Shown: positions 36,828-46,687 of the stretch, piece by piece | How the letters are laid out: each line of letters opens with the position of its first letter | How positions within the stretch are numbered: the first letter of the stretch is position 1 | Source: Clostridium mediterraneense | Lineage (GTDB): Bacteria > Bacillota > Clostridia > Clostridiales > Clostridiaceae | Assembly: GCF_900091705.1 (NCBI RefSeq) | Contig: NZ_LT594785.1 | Span: 1,530,858-1,594,857 of the forward strand | DNA length: 64,000 nucleotides | Direction of reading: 5' to 3' | Position numbers and translations under genes: made by a program | The notes under the pieces: generated by a model | What the model was told of the DNA's origin: nothing | The model's database searches: none | The model's input: only the letters and a program-made list of their open reading frames with translations

Positions 36828-37748
36828 CTAATTATTAGATTTCTTATTTTCATTTTCTTTATTTTCTGTACTAGTTTTCTTTTCTTGTTCTTCAGTCTTT
36901 TTTTCTACATTAGTTTTTTTATCTTGTTCTTCACTCTTTTTTTCTGAATTAGTCTTCTTATCTTGTTCTTCATTTTTCTTCTCTGAGTTAGTTTTCTTAT
37001 CTTGTTCTTCATTTTTCTTCTCTGAGTTAGTTTTCTTATCTTGTTTTTCACTCTTCTCTTCTGAGTTAGTCTTCTTCTCATTTTCTTCATTCTTTTTTTC
37101 TACATTAGTTCTTTTTTCTTCTTTATTTTCCTTTAACTCCTTCCTGTCTTCTCTTTTAGAAGGACCTTCTGGTTTTTCTGGTCTTTCTGGTTTTTCTTCT
37201 GGTTCCTTATGGAAAGTTGTCTTTTTTTCCTCTTCTTTATTTTCCTCTTCTCTATTTTTAAATTTATCTTTATTAAATTTATCTTTTCCTGCATTAGTTG
37301 ATTTTAATACTTTAGCATTTTCTAAAATAATTTTCTTACCTTTAATTTCTTTTAATTTCCCTTTTACGATGACTTCATCGCCTTCCTTATATTTTAAACA
37401 TTCTGATTTACTATCCTTATCTAAAATACATTTAGCCTTTAAAGAGCCAGATTTAGACATGATTGAAGTTTCATTATCTTTATCATGTATTTTACTAATA
37501 TTCATTTTAATAACCACATCTTTACCAATGCAATTATTATACTTATCTTTATCAGATCTAAGATTAATAGCATCTTCTAATGATAATTCTTTGTTTGCCG
37601 CATCATTTACTTCTGCTGGTTTTTGTGTTGCTTCTACCCATATAGTTTCATATCTTTCTTCAACATTATTTGCAGCATAACAAGTCGCTCCCACAGGTAG
37701 TAATGAAATAGCAATCGCTGCACATAAACTCTTTAAATTTTTGTTCAT
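36828..37748 (-). CDS. Secreted OB-fold protein with KKTNSEKK repeat tail
   Basis: 306 residues. An N-terminal signal peptide (about 1-25, ending CYA-ANN) is followed by an OB-fold, tRNA-anti-like domain (about 55-150: GKDVVIKMNISKI, EGDEVIVKGKLKEIKGKKIILENA). A charged low-complexity tail (about 155-306) contains six copies of a 13-residue repeat, KKTNSEKKNEEQD. The domain resembles the tRNA_anti-like/YgiW families of periplasmic OB proteins. The tail resembles surface-protein spacers, but there is no LPXTG or lipobox. Function unknown. ATG at 37748 after GGAGGAG. Confidence 0.75.
   Translation of the reverse strand: MNKNLKSLCAAIAISLLPVGATCYAANNVEERYETIWVEATQKPAEVNDAANKELSLEDAINLRSDKDKYNNCIGKDVVIKMNISKIHDKDNETSIMSKSGSLKAKCILDKDSKSECLKYKEGDEVIVKGKLKEIKGKKIILENAKVLKSTNAGKDKFNKDKFKNREEENKEEEKKTTFHKEPEEKPERPEKPEGPSKREDRKELKENKEEKRTNVEKKNEENEKKTNSEEKSEKQDKKTNSEKKNEEQDKKTNSEKKNEEQDKKTNSEKKSEEQDKKTNVEKKTEEQEKKTSTENKENENKKSNN
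36874..37105 (-). repeat. 39-bp tandem repeats encoding a KKTNSEKKNEEQD unit
   Basis: About six tandem 39-bp (13-codon) units; two neighbouring copies (36952-36990 and 36991-37029) differ at only one base. Such repeats commonly change copy number by slippage. Confidence 0.82.
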
Positions 37749-37899
37749 TTATATACTCCTCCTTTATGAAACACTAAAAATAATATGCCACGATTCGCTA
37801 AAATTTATTCACAAAAAATATCATTTTATTAATATTGATTGCATGATTAATGATTTTTGTATTATTATATATATATATTAAAATTGGAGGAAGATAATA

Positions 37900-38520
37900 A
37901 TGAAACTATTATTTTTTGATACTGAAACAACAAGTATCAAGCCAGGTAGTATATGCCAACTTAGTTACATATTAGTTGATACAGATTGCAAACCACAAAA
38001 AACAACAGGATATAATTATTTCTTTACTGTTGAAGAAATGGATCCTGAAGCAGAAAAAGTTCATGGTTTCTCTTTAGAAAAACTTTACGAATTAAGTAAT
38101 GGACTTTACTTTGAAGATCAATTTGAAAACTTCTTATCAGATTTCCAAAATGCTGATTTTGTTATAGGACATAATGTTCCATTTGATATAAAATTCTTAA
38201 CACATGAGCTTTCAGCTCTTTATATGGAAACAGAATATGCTCCTAAAAATATATTCTGTACAATGAAGTACTATAAAGATATATGTAAGCTTGTAAAGCC
38301 TAATGGTACTTATAAGAATCCTAAACTAGAAGAAGTTATAAATTACCTAGGAATCACTAAGGAACAAATTACAGCTACAGCAAACAAGCTATTTGATGGA
38401 AGTGGAAATTATCATGATGCTAGATTTGATACAGCTGCAACTTATTTAGTAGTAATTGAAGGAATAAAACAAGGAGTAATTCCTAGAAATTATTTTACAA
38501 ATATCTTAAGTTTCCAATAA
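37900..38520 (+). CDS. 3'-5' exonuclease, DnaQ-like (DEDDh)
   Basis: 206 residues with the three exonuclease motifs: DTET (7-10), HNVPFD (91-96) and YHDARFDTA (171-179), with His172 and Asp177 completing DEDDh. The fold is that of the epsilon subunit/RNase T superfamily. As a stand-alone domain it could be a proofreading, repair or RNA-trimming enzyme; this cannot be settled from sequence. RBS TTGGAGGAAG precedes the ATG. Convergent with recQ, sharing a terminator. Confidence 0.88.
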   Translation: MKLLFFDTETTSIKPGSICQLSYILVDTDCKPQKTTGYNYFFTVEEMDPEAEKVHGFSLEKLYELSNGLYFEDQFENFLSDFQNADFVIGHNVPFDIKFLTHELSALYMETEYAPKNIFCTMKYYKDICKLVKPNGTYKNPKLEEVINYLGITKEQITATANKLFDGSGNYHDARFDTAATYLVVIEGIKQGVIPRNYFTNILSFQ

Positions 38521-38531
38521 GTTATTTCACA

Positions 38532-38565
38532 AAAAAAGCTATCTATAATTATAGATAGCTTTTTT
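38532..38565. terminator. Bidirectional terminator of exonuclease and recQ
   Basis: A 15-bp perfect stem (38532-38546 with 38551-38565), AATT loop, with A and T runs suited to both strands. Confidence 0.87.
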
Positions 38566-38568
38566 CCT

Positions 38569-41049
38569 TTATTTTAAACTTAAAGACTTTATTATTATCT
38601 TATCTAATATAATAGCTCTAATAGATTCATATCTTATTTCATTATTTAAAGCTTTTCTTATATAAGATATATTTTCATATCCATTTTTATTGCATATATC
38701 TAAAACACGCTCTGTCTCTTCATCTGAATAAAATGATTTTAAATCTATATCAAAATCATATTTTCCTGTTTCTTTCACATAATCTGTAACATAAGCTAAT
38801 AAAGTTGATACAGATACTTCTATCCTTTTAGATATATCTTCTATGTTTTTACCTTCTTTTAGCTCATCTATTGTTATCTCATTATTTTTTCTTGATTCTC
38901 CATCTATAATAAGCTTTCTTCTCTTTTTATCTTGCCAAGTTCTCTCTATATTATTTATTTCGATATAATCCTTAACTATGGATAAAATTTTATCTCCATA
39001 GCTTTCTATTTTCTTAGCTCCCATTCCAGATATATCATTTAACTCCTCATATGATATTGGATATCTACCACTAATCTCCTTTAATGTATTTAAAGCTAAA
39101 ATATACGTTGCAGATTTATTCTCCTTCTTAGCAAATTCTTCTCTTAATATGAATAACTTATCTAAAAGTTTTGTATCTGTAATTACTTCAAATGGTAAAT
39201 CATTTATCTTTTTATTTATTTCTGATTTTTCTAAAATACTCTTAGATAAAACTATATTATTTTCATCTACATAGTCTTTTATGAGCTCTATAAACACTTC
39301 ACCATAATTATCATATCTCTTTTGTCCTACACCTGATATATTCATAAATTCCTCTTTTGTTACTGGATATTTTATAGATATTTCCTTAAGTGTACTGTCT
39401 CCAAAAATAGCATAAGGTGGTATTCCTTTTTCTTTTGATAATTCATATCTTTTTTCTCTAAGTATTTCAAATAATTTATTATCCTCTTCAAAACTCTTAT
39501 TAACCTTAAATTCTTTAAATATTACCTTTAATTCTCCCTTAAGAATCATTAAAGATTTATTATTTAAAATTACAACAGGATAATCTCCAGTACTAGTTCC
39601 TGCATACCCATGTGATATAAGAGTGTTTATAAACTCTTTTAAATTATCTGTGCTATATTCCTTCATTATTCCATAAGTAGATAATTCATTAAATTTAAGA
39701 TCAATTATTCTTTTAGCTTTAGAACCTCTTAAAACATCAACTATTACATTAACTCCATAACCCCTTTTCATCTTATAAATACAAGATAAAACTTTTTGGG
39801 CATCTATTGTTTTATCAACTTGTTCTCCATCACTTAAGCAATTACTACAATTGTTACAATTATCTTTGTACTCTTCACCAAAATAACTTAAAATATACTT
39901 TCTATAGCAATTATTACTATAAACTAAATCTAACATTTGTTGTAATTTATTATGAACATCAATTTTTCTAAGCTGATTTTCAGTTGAAATATCAATTAAA
40001 TATTTTTGAGTTTGTATATCTCCTGGTGAAAATAACATTATAGCCCTACTCTTCTCACCATCTCTTCCAGCACGTCCTATCTCTTGATAATATGCTTCTA
40101 TATTTTTAGGCATAGAATAATGTATAACATATCTAACATTAGGCTTATCTATTCCCATACCAAAAGCATTAGTAGCTATCATAACCTTAACTCTATCAAA
40201 CACAAAATTTTCTTGGTTTTCTTTTCTCTCTAAATCTGAAAGTCCAGCATGATATCTTGAAATTTCATATCCTAATTTTTTTAATGCTAAATATATATTT
40301 TCAACTTCTTTTCTTGTAGAAGCATATATAATTCCACTTTGTTCTTTATTCTCACTTAAATAATCTAAAATATATTGTTTTTTATTTACTCCTTTTAAGA
40401 TATCTATCTCTAAATTTTCTCTATCAAAACCAGTTATAAATAAACTAGGATTATCTAAACATAATAAATTTATTATATCTTCTCTAACTTTATCTGATGC
40501 TGTTGCCGTAAAAGCAGTTACTATCGGCTTGCGTGATAATAGACTAATAAAAGACTTTATATTTTTATAACTTTTTCTAAAATCATGTCCCCACTGAGAA
40601 ACACAATGTGCCTCATCTATAGCAACTTGAGAAACTTTCACATTACTAATAGCATCTATAAAGTCATAACTAGTAAGTCTTTCTGGCGCAACATATATAA
40701 GCTTATACTCATTATTTTTAATTTTAAATAATATATCTGAAAGCTCTATACTACTAAGAGTACTATTTATATAAGCACAGCTTATACCTATTTCCTTTAA
40801 TGAATCAACCTGATCCTTCATAAGAGATATCAATGGAGATACAACTATAGTTAAACCATCTAATAAAAGAGCTGGTATTTGATAACAAATTGATTTTCCT
40901 CCACCTGTAGGCATAATAACTAAAGTATCTTTTTTATTTAAGATACTTTTTATAATTTTTTCTTGATCTTTTCTAAATTCTTTATAACCATAATATTTCT
41001 CTAAAACTTCAAGCATCTTTTCCCTCAAAATATTCACTCCTCCATCCAT
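38569..41049 (-). CDS. recQ: RecQ-family ATP-dependent DNA helicase, two HRDC domains
   Basis: 3'-5' DNA helicase for recombination and repair. 826 residues. The P-loop TGGGKS (48-53) and helicase motifs, including DEAHCVSQWGHDFR and the TNAFGMGIDKPNVR/QEIGRAGRDG region, are clear. A RecQ zinc region with four cysteines (CYRK, CNNCSNC) and the RQC winged helix follow. Two HRDC domains (about 515-595 and 615-690) then precede a C-terminal helix-turn-helix-like end, unlike E. coli RecQ, which has one. The start is uncertain: ATG 41049 has a weak RBS, while GGAGGAG fits a TTG at 41028. Confidence 0.95.
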   Translation of the reverse strand: MDGGVNILREKMLEVLEKYYGYKEFRKDQEKIIKSILNKKDTLVIMPTGGGKSICYQIPALLLDGLTIVVSPLISLMKDQVDSLKEIGISCAYINSTLSSIELSDILFKIKNNEYKLIYVAPERLTSYDFIDAISNVKVSQVAIDEAHCVSQWGHDFRKSYKNIKSFISLLSRKPIVTAFTATASDKVREDIINLLCLDNPSLFITGFDRENLEIDILKGVNKKQYILDYLSENKEQSGIIYASTRKEVENIYLALKKLGYEISRYHAGLSDLERKENQENFVFDRVKVMIATNAFGMGIDKPNVRYVIHYSMPKNIEAYYQEIGRAGRDGEKSRAIMLFSPGDIQTQKYLIDISTENQLRKIDVHNKLQQMLDLVYSNNCYRKYILSYFGEEYKDNCNNCSNCLSDGEQVDKTIDAQKVLSCIYKMKRGYGVNVIVDVLRGSKAKRIIDLKFNELSTYGIMKEYSTDNLKEFINTLISHGYAGTSTGDYPVVILNNKSLMILKGELKVIFKEFKVNKSFEEDNKLFEILREKRYELSKEKGIPPYAIFGDSTLKEISIKYPVTKEEFMNISGVGQKRYDNYGEVFIELIKDYVDENNIVLSKSILEKSEINKKINDLPFEVITDTKLLDKLFILREEFAKKENKSATYILALNTLKEISGRYPISYEELNDISGMGAKKIESYGDKILSIVKDYIEINNIERTWQDKKRRKLIIDGESRKNNEITIDELKEGKNIEDISKRIEVSVSTLLAYVTDYVKETGKYDFDIDLKSFYSDEETERVLDICNKNGYENISYIRKALNNEIRYESIRAIILDKIIIKSLSLK

Positions 41050-41146
41050 AAACTTATCTAATTCTCTTAATTTTTAACATATCTTAATCCTCTTATTCAA
41101 TTAAAGCACTTAATTAAATTAAAAGATAATATTTATATAAAAAAGA

Positions 41147-41170
41147 CTGCCTCAGTTTAAATTGAGACAG
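41147..41170 (-). terminator. Terminator of the cysteine desulfurase-thiI operon
   Basis: A G-T-containing stem (41147-41158 with 41159-41170; central bases form the loop) just below the thiI stop, with an A-run (T-run on the minus strand). Confidence 0.72.
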
Positions 41171-41184
41171 CCTCATTAAGTAAA

Positions 41185-42339
41185 TTAGAATGTATAAACT
41201 TCCATTTCATCTATAGCCTTTTTAACTAATGCTTCAACATCAAGTCTTGATTCTGATTCTCTCATTTGATCTAATCTTGGCTTTGTCTTAGGATGCTTTG
41301 GAACGAATATTGTACAACAATCTTCATAAGGAAGTATTGAGGTTTCATATGTTCCTATTTCTCTTGCTATTTGCATTATATTTTCTTTATCCATTGTTAT
41401 AAGAGGTCTAAATACTGGTCTATCAGCACAATCAGTACTTACTATTAACCCTTCCATTGTTTGAGATGCAACTTGACCTATACTTTCACCTGATGATACT
41501 GATTGTATACCTTTCTTTTCAGCAAGCTCACAAGCAATTCTCATCATAAATCTTCTCATAAGTATTGTAAGTTCATCTTCTCTACATTTATCTAAAATAG
41601 CCATTTGTATTTCAGTAAATGAAACTACATATAAATTAACCTTTTCTGTATATTCTGCAAGTATTTTAGCAAGGTCTTTTACCTTATCCTTAGCTCTTTC
41701 TGATGTATATGGATGTGAGTGGTAGTAAACACAGTTAACTTCTACTCCTCTCTTAGCCATTAAGTATCCAGCTACTGGTGAATCAATCCCACCTGATAAC
41801 ATAAGCATAGTACTTCCATTCATTCCATATGGAAGACCTCCAACTGCTTTAACTATATCATCATTTGTCCAAATATATGAATTCTTTCTAATTTCTAATT
41901 TTACCATGCATTCTGGATTTCTTATATCAACTGAAATTTCTCTTCCTAAGTTCTTAAGTATGTGGCCTCCCACTTCTCTTGAAACTTCCATTGAATTTTT
42001 AGGGAACTTCTTATCTGCTCTATTTGTTTCAATCTTAAATGTTTTAGCATCTGAAGCTTTAACTTTCTTTAATGCTTCTTCCTTTATAACATTCATATCT
42101 GTTTCTATTTGAGTTACTATTACAAGTTCTGTAATTCCAAATACTTTTCTAACTATTTCTGTAACTTCTTCAAGATTTTCAGTTTCTATAAACCATCTTC
42201 CTTGGTCACTTATAATCTTATGATCAATGTCTTTAAGCTTTTTTTCTATATTGCTCTTAAGCTTACTTTCAAATTTCCCCTTATTTAATCCCTTAAGGAA
42301 TATTTCTGGTGCATATTTAACTAATATTAGTTTTTTCAT
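41185..42339 (-). CDS. thiI: tRNA 4-thiouridine / thiamine-thiazole sulfurtransferase ThiI
   Basis: Installs 4-thiouridine at tRNA position 8. 384 residues. An N-terminal ferredoxin-like and THUMP region (about 60-165) is followed by the PP-loop pyrophosphatase domain with SGGIDS (182-187), activating the uracil with ATP. It lacks the C-terminal rhodanese domain of E. coli ThiI (482 residues), so sulfur is expected to come directly from the partner cysteine desulfurase encoded upstream. The ATG overlaps the upstream stop by 4 nt, indicating translational coupling. Confidence 0.95.
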   Translation of the reverse strand: MKKLILVKYAPEIFLKGLNKGKFESKLKSNIEKKLKDIDHKIISDQGRWFIETENLEEVTEIVRKVFGITELVIVTQIETDMNVIKEEALKKVKASDAKTFKIETNRADKKFPKNSMEVSREVGGHILKNLGREISVDIRNPECMVKLEIRKNSYIWTNDDIVKAVGGLPYGMNGSTMLMLSGGIDSPVAGYLMAKRGVEVNCVYYHSHPYTSERAKDKVKDLAKILAEYTEKVNLYVVSFTEIQMAILDKCREDELTILMRRFMMRIACELAEKKGIQSVSSGESIGQVASQTMEGLIVSTDCADRPVFRPLITMDKENIMQIAREIGTYETSILPYEDCCTIFVPKHPKTKPRLDQMRESESRLDVEALVKKAIDEMEVYTF

Positions 42340-43481
42340 CTTTTAAATCTCCTTAAAAATAGTAATGATTTCTTTAAAGCTTCTATTGTATAATCAACTT
42401 CTGCCTTAGTATTTTCACCTGAGAAACTAAATCTAATAGCTCCTTCAATTTCATTTGGTTTAAGTCCTATAGCATTTAATACATGACTTCCTTTACTTAT
42501 TATCTTTTTAGAAGAACATGCTGACCCTGTTGATACAAATACATTTTCTTCTTCAAGCATATGTAATAGAACTTCTGCTCTTACTCCAATAAATGAAACA
42601 TTTAAAATATATGGACTCATATATTCTTCTATTGGACTATTTATTCTTATATTATCTATTTCTTGTAGTCTATCTACAAAATAAGCCTTTAACTCTACAA
42701 GATTATTAAAGCTTTCATCTAATTTATTAATAGTTAATTCACTAGCTTTTTGCATACCAACTATAGCTGGTAAATTTTCTGTTCCTGCTCTTTTACCTGA
42801 TTCTTGACTACCTCCACTTATAAGTGACGGTATATTTAGACCTTTTCTCATATATAAAAATCCAATTCCTTTTGGTCCATGAATTTTATGAGCTGATACA
42901 GTATAAAAATCTATATTAAATTTATTAGCATCTATCTTAAATTTACCATAGCTTTGAACTCCATCAACATGGAATTTAGCTCTTTTACTATTTTCTTTTA
43001 TTATCTTACCTATTGCTTCTAAATCACTTATAGTTCCAATTTCATTATTAACATGCATAACAGATACGAGAACTGTATCCTTAGTTATACTATTTTTTAA
43101 CTCATCTAAATTTATTCTTCCATGAGAATCTAACTTTAGATAAGTAACCTTCACTCCATTTTCTTCAAGTTCTTTACATGTTGTTAAAACACTTGGGTGT
43201 TCAAATGAAGTTGTTATAATATGAGAACCTGGTTTTCCAAGACCTCTTAATATTGTATTATTACTTTCACTTCCTCCTGAAGTAAAAAGTATTTCTTCTT
43301 TACTTGCATTTATAGTTTTACCTATAGCTTCTCTAGCTTCTACAAGTCTTCTTTGACTCTTTAAACCAAGTTTATGTAATGATGAAGGATTTGCAAAATA
43401 TTCTCTCATAGCTACTGACATTTCTTCACATACTTCTTCATATGGTCTAGTAGTTGCGCTGTTATCAAAATACACTTCCAT
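42336..43481 (-). CDS. Cysteine desulfurase (NifS/IscS-like), ThiI partner
   Basis: PLP enzyme that removes sulfur from cysteine and carries it as a persulfide. 381 residues. The PLP lysine is K199 in SAHKIHGPKG, and the active-site cysteine is C321 in STGSACSSKK. The early NSATTRP and TSGGSESNN motifs are also present. Paired with thiI in a two-gene, 4-nt overlapping operon, as in the NifZ-ThiI unit of Bacillus, it probably supplies sulfur for tRNA thiolation rather than iron-sulfur assembly. RBS GAAAGGAGAG precedes the ATG. Confidence 0.95.
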   Translation of the reverse strand: MEVYFDNSATTRPYEEVCEEMSVAMREYFANPSSLHKLGLKSQRRLVEAREAIGKTINASKEEILFTSGGSESNNTILRGLGKPGSHIITTSFEHPSVLTTCKELEENGVKVTYLKLDSHGRINLDELKNSITKDTVLVSVMHVNNEIGTISDLEAIGKIIKENSKRAKFHVDGVQSYGKFKIDANKFNIDFYTVSAHKIHGPKGIGFLYMRKGLNIPSLISGGSQESGKRAGTENLPAIVGMQKASELTINKLDESFNNLVELKAYFVDRLQEIDNIRINSPIEEYMSPYILNVSFIGVRAEVLLHMLEEENVFVSTGSACSSKKIISKGSHVLNAIGLKPNEIEGAIRFSFSGENTKAEVDYTIEALKKSLLFLRRFKR

Positions 43482-43646
43482 AACTAGCTCTCCTTTCTCA
43501 TACTAAGACTACCTTATAAATATAAAGTATATTAGTAACTTTCTTTAACTAATATAGTTTAACATATTTTTTTTATTATTTCATTTTTATTTTTCAATAT
43601 AAATAAGATAATATTTAAAAATAATTTATCTTAACTGATAAAATAG

Positions 43647-43674
43647 AAAAGCTATCTCTGTTGAGATAGCTTTT
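43647..43674 (-). terminator. Terminator of the threonine operon
   Basis: A 12-bp perfect stem (43647-43658 with 43663-43674), TGTT loop, ending just after the ACT gene stop. The gap 43482-43646 carries no gene. Confidence 0.83.
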
Positions 43675-43677
43675 TTA

Positions 43678-44115
43678 TTATTCCATTGCTACAAATTCCA
43701 CTTTTTCTACACCATCAATTTTATCAATATTGTCTAATATAACATGAATATCAGAATTAATAGATGATATGTCCATAGTAATACTTACATGGGCAACTGA
43801 ATTTATAGGAATTCCTTGATCTATTGTTAAGATATTACCACCATATTCTGATACTAAATTTAAAACTTTTGATAAAACCCCTTGCTTATGAGCTACTACC
43901 ATATTAAATATAAACTTTTTACCTGCTGAAGTTTCTGAGAACTCAAAGACATAGTCCTTATATTTATAATAAACACTTCTACTTATTCCTGCTTGTTTTG
44001 TTGCCTCTGTCACTTCTCTTACCTTTCCTTGTTTTAAAAGTCTTTTAGCATTCATAACTTTTTCAAAAACGTCTGGTAAAACTTTTTTATCAATAACTAA
44101 CCATTGACTGCTCAT
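43678..44115 (-). CDS. ACT domain protein (UPF0735/PheB family)
   Basis: 145 residues. The N-terminal part (about 1-65) has a helix-turn-helix-like pattern with VREVTEATKQAGISRSVYYKYKDYVF. The C-terminal ACT domain (about 71-143) reads VVAHKQGVLSKVLNLVSEYGGNILTIDQGIPINSVAHVSITMD, the amino-acid-binding type. It ends the thrC-thrB-ACT operon, 6 nt after thrB. It may sense an amino acid to modulate the threonine branch (inference). Also called PheB in Bacillus. RBS GAAAGGTGA. Confidence 0.88.
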   Translation of the reverse strand: MSSQWLVIDKKVLPDVFEKVMNAKRLLKQGKVREVTEATKQAGISRSVYYKYKDYVFEFSETSAGKKFIFNMVVAHKQGVLSKVLNLVSEYGGNILTIDQGIPINSVAHVSITMDISSINSDIHVILDNIDKIDGVEKVEFVAME

Positions 44116-44121
44116 ATAAAA

Positions 44122-45024
44122 TCACCTTTCTTCTATAACTGCTCCTATATTATCTGCTCTTAATTCTAACAAACTCCAACTATTATCTAATAAATTTATT
44201 TTATCTTTTATATTTTTCCTATATTCTTCAGTAAATTCATCAAAAAGATTAATACCTACTATAGTTGGTCCAGATCCACTTATAAAAGAGCATAAGAAAT
44301 TATTTTTACTAATAATTTCTTTAATTGTATCATAATCTTTTATAAGTTTACTCCTATAAGGTTCATGGAAGCAATCACCAAATGTTTCTTTTAATAATTT
44401 ATAATTTTTAGTTGAGAAAACACTAGCTATAAGTCCTGCTCTACTAAGATTATAAATTCCTTCTTTTAAACTATAATTACTAGGTAAAACTCTTCTTGCC
44501 TCTTCTGTTAAAACTTTAAATTTAGGTATAACTGATAAAAATATCAAATCATTTTCTAAATCAACTTTATTATAATATACATTACCATTTTCTACAACAA
44601 CCGACACAGTAAAGCCACCTACTAGAGCTGGGACTACATTATCTGGATGCCCTTCTATTTGTGTAGCTATATTAATTAAATCCTCTAAACTTAATTTTTC
44701 ACCTATTATTTTATTACCTATTATTAATCCTGCAACTATACAACTAGAACTACTTCCAAGTCCACGAGTCACAGGTATATTCTGTTCTATAAGTTTTAAT
44801 TTTAATCCTTTAATTTTATAATTAAACATATTTAATATCCTAATAATAGAAAGATAAAAAATATTATTTTTATTAGAAAACTCCTCTTCAAATCCCTCAA
44901 AAACTATTCCATCACTTATTTCTTCTACCTCAAAAATATTATATAAATTTAAGGCTATTCCCATACTATCAAAACCAGCCCCTACATTAGCTGAAGTGGC
45001 TGGTACCTGCACCCTATATCTCAT
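44122..45024 (-). CDS. thrB: Homoserine kinase
   Basis: Phosphorylates homoserine to O-phosphohomoserine with ATP. 300 residues of the GHMP kinase family, with PATSANVGAGFDSMG at 8-22 and the ATP-binding PVTRGLGSSSS (84-94). A late GSGPTIVG motif is also visible. Its product is the substrate of threonine synthase, encoded immediately upstream (1 nt separates thrC stop and thrB start). RBS GGAGATAG lies inside thrC. Homoserine dehydrogenase is not in the window. Confidence 0.96.
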   Translation of the reverse strand: MRYRVQVPATSANVGAGFDSMGIALNLYNIFEVEEISDGIVFEGFEEEFSNKNNIFYLSIIRILNMFNYKIKGLKLKLIEQNIPVTRGLGSSSSCIVAGLIIGNKIIGEKLSLEDLINIATQIEGHPDNVVPALVGGFTVSVVVENGNVYYNKVDLENDLIFLSVIPKFKVLTEEARRVLPSNYSLKEGIYNLSRAGLIASVFSTKNYKLLKETFGDCFHEPYRSKLIKDYDTIKEIISKNNFLCSFISGSGPTIVGINLFDEFTEEYRKNIKDKINLLDNSWSLLELRADNIGAVIEER

Positions 45025-45025
45025 A

Positions 45026-46489
45026 CTACTTATCTATCTCCAATATATTTAAAATTAAATCTTTCATATTTTCTTTAGAAGATTCTAAGTGATGTAAAAC
45101 TTTCTTTTTATCTAAATTCTTTAATCCTACTGGTATCTCTAAGTTTGATATTTTAGATAAGTCTTCTAAAAGCTGAAAATCATCTTTATTATCTATATCC
45201 TGATTTAAAGCTTCCATAATACTTTTAGTAAACTTAAATGGAGAAGCTGTAGATACTATTAAACTTATAGTGTCATCATTTGTATCATTATAATATTGTT
45301 TATATGCTCCATAAGCAACAGCTGTATGTGTATCCATTAAATAATTTTTCTTTTCAAATACTTCTCTTATATCTTTTAAAATATCTTCTTCCTTTGAATA
45401 ATATCCATAAAAATCTGACATTTTCTCTCTCATATTATTATTTATCTCATAAGTCCCCTTAGATTCTAAATCATTCATAAACTTTATTACTTCTTTATCA
45501 TCTCTATCACATAATTCAAATAATAATCTTTCAAGATTCGAACTAATAAGAATATCCATAGATGGTGACTTTGTTAAAATAAGTTCTCTTCTCTTATCAT
45601 ATATTCCTGTACCTATAAAATCAGTTAAAACATTATTTTCGTTTGAAGCACAAATAAATTTATTAATTGGAAGTCCCATTTTTTTAGCATAATAGGCTGC
45701 AAGTATATTTCCAAAATTCCCTGTAGGAACTACAACATTTATCTTCTCTCCACTGTTAATACAATTTTTATTGATCAAATCAAAATATCCATAAAAATAA
45801 TATACTATTTGAGGAATAAGCCTACCTATATTTATAGAATTTGCAGAGCTAAGTAAAATACTTTTTTCTTTTAATTTATCTCGTAATTTATTATTACTAA
45901 AAATCTCTTTTACTCCTCTTTGAGCATCATCAAAATTACCTTCTATTGCAATAACTGAAACATTTTCACCATCTTGTGTTATCATCTGATATTTTTGAAT
46001 ATCACTTACTCCTTCTTTAGGATAAAAAACCATTACCTTTAATCCATCTACATCTTTAAAACCCTCTAAAGCTGCTTTACCTGTATCACCAGATGTAGCT
46101 GCTAAAATAACTATATCCTCTTTTACATTTAACTGCTTCTTTGCTACTTTCATAATTTGTGGCAAAAATAATAATGCTGCGTCCTTAAATGCTGATGTAG
46201 GTCCATGGTATAATTCTAAAAAATTATTATTAAGTTCAACCCAAAACTTATCCTTATATGCATTATCAACTGCCTTTTTTATATTTTCTTTCCCTAAATC
46301 TTCAAAAAAATTATTTATTATTTCTATTGCCAAATCTTGATAGTCTAATTTTTTTAATCTCTCTAACTCTCCTGTTAGGTTTGGAAATTCCTCTGGCACA
46401 TATAATCCCCCGCTATTAGACAGCCCCTTTATAATAGCTTGTGCTGAATTCAGAATTTCCTCCTTATTTCTAGTACTTATAAAATTCAT
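45026..46489 (-). CDS. thrC: Threonine synthase
   Basis: Converts O-phosphohomoserine to threonine with PLP. 487 residues, the longer form of the family, with the PLP lysine in SAFKDAAL (K102) and a phosphate-binding TSGDTGKAAL loop near 130. It starts the thrC-thrB-ACT operon, from ATG 46489 behind GGGGTGA. The upstream 256 bp (46490-46745) show no T-box and no obvious attenuator, only the terminator of the preceding gene at 46654-46687. Confidence 0.95.
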   Translation of the reverse strand: MNFISTRNKEEILNSAQAIIKGLSNSGGLYVPEEFPNLTGELERLKKLDYQDLAIEIINNFFEDLGKENIKKAVDNAYKDKFWVELNNNFLELYHGPTSAFKDAALLFLPQIMKVAKKQLNVKEDIVILAATSGDTGKAALEGFKDVDGLKVMVFYPKEGVSDIQKYQMITQDGENVSVIAIEGNFDDAQRGVKEIFSNNKLRDKLKEKSILLSSANSINIGRLIPQIVYYFYGYFDLINKNCINSGEKINVVVPTGNFGNILAAYYAKKMGLPINKFICASNENNVLTDFIGTGIYDKRRELILTKSPSMDILISSNLERLLFELCDRDDKEVIKFMNDLESKGTYEINNNMREKMSDFYGYYSKEEDILKDIREVFEKKNYLMDTHTAVAYGAYKQYYNDTNDDTISLIVSTASPFKFTKSIMEALNQDIDNKDDFQLLEDLSKISNLEIPVGLKNLDKKKVLHHLESSKENMKDLILNILEIDK

Positions 46490-46653
46490 ATCATCACCCC
46501 AATTTAATATAAAATTGTTATAAATTTACATTTTTATATTACCATGCTAATTATACGAATACAAGTGTTTTTTCTATAAATACATTCTAAATTAATATTT
46601 CATATTAGCAAATATCTTAAATAATAAGTTTTATATAATTAATAACAAAAATA

Positions 46654-46687
46654 AAGTACACAATTCAATAAATCAAATTGTGTACTT
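46654..46687 (-). terminator. Terminator downstream of the 721-residue gene
   Basis: A 12-bp perfect stem (46654-46665 with 46676-46687) with a 10-nt loop, 60 nt after the stop. The T-rich tail on the minus strand is moderate. Confidence 0.72.

Noticed and set aside
36874-37105. Regularly spaced repeats that could suggest a CRISPR array
   Set aside because: The repeats are in frame, contiguous without unique spacers, and encode a low-complexity protein tail.
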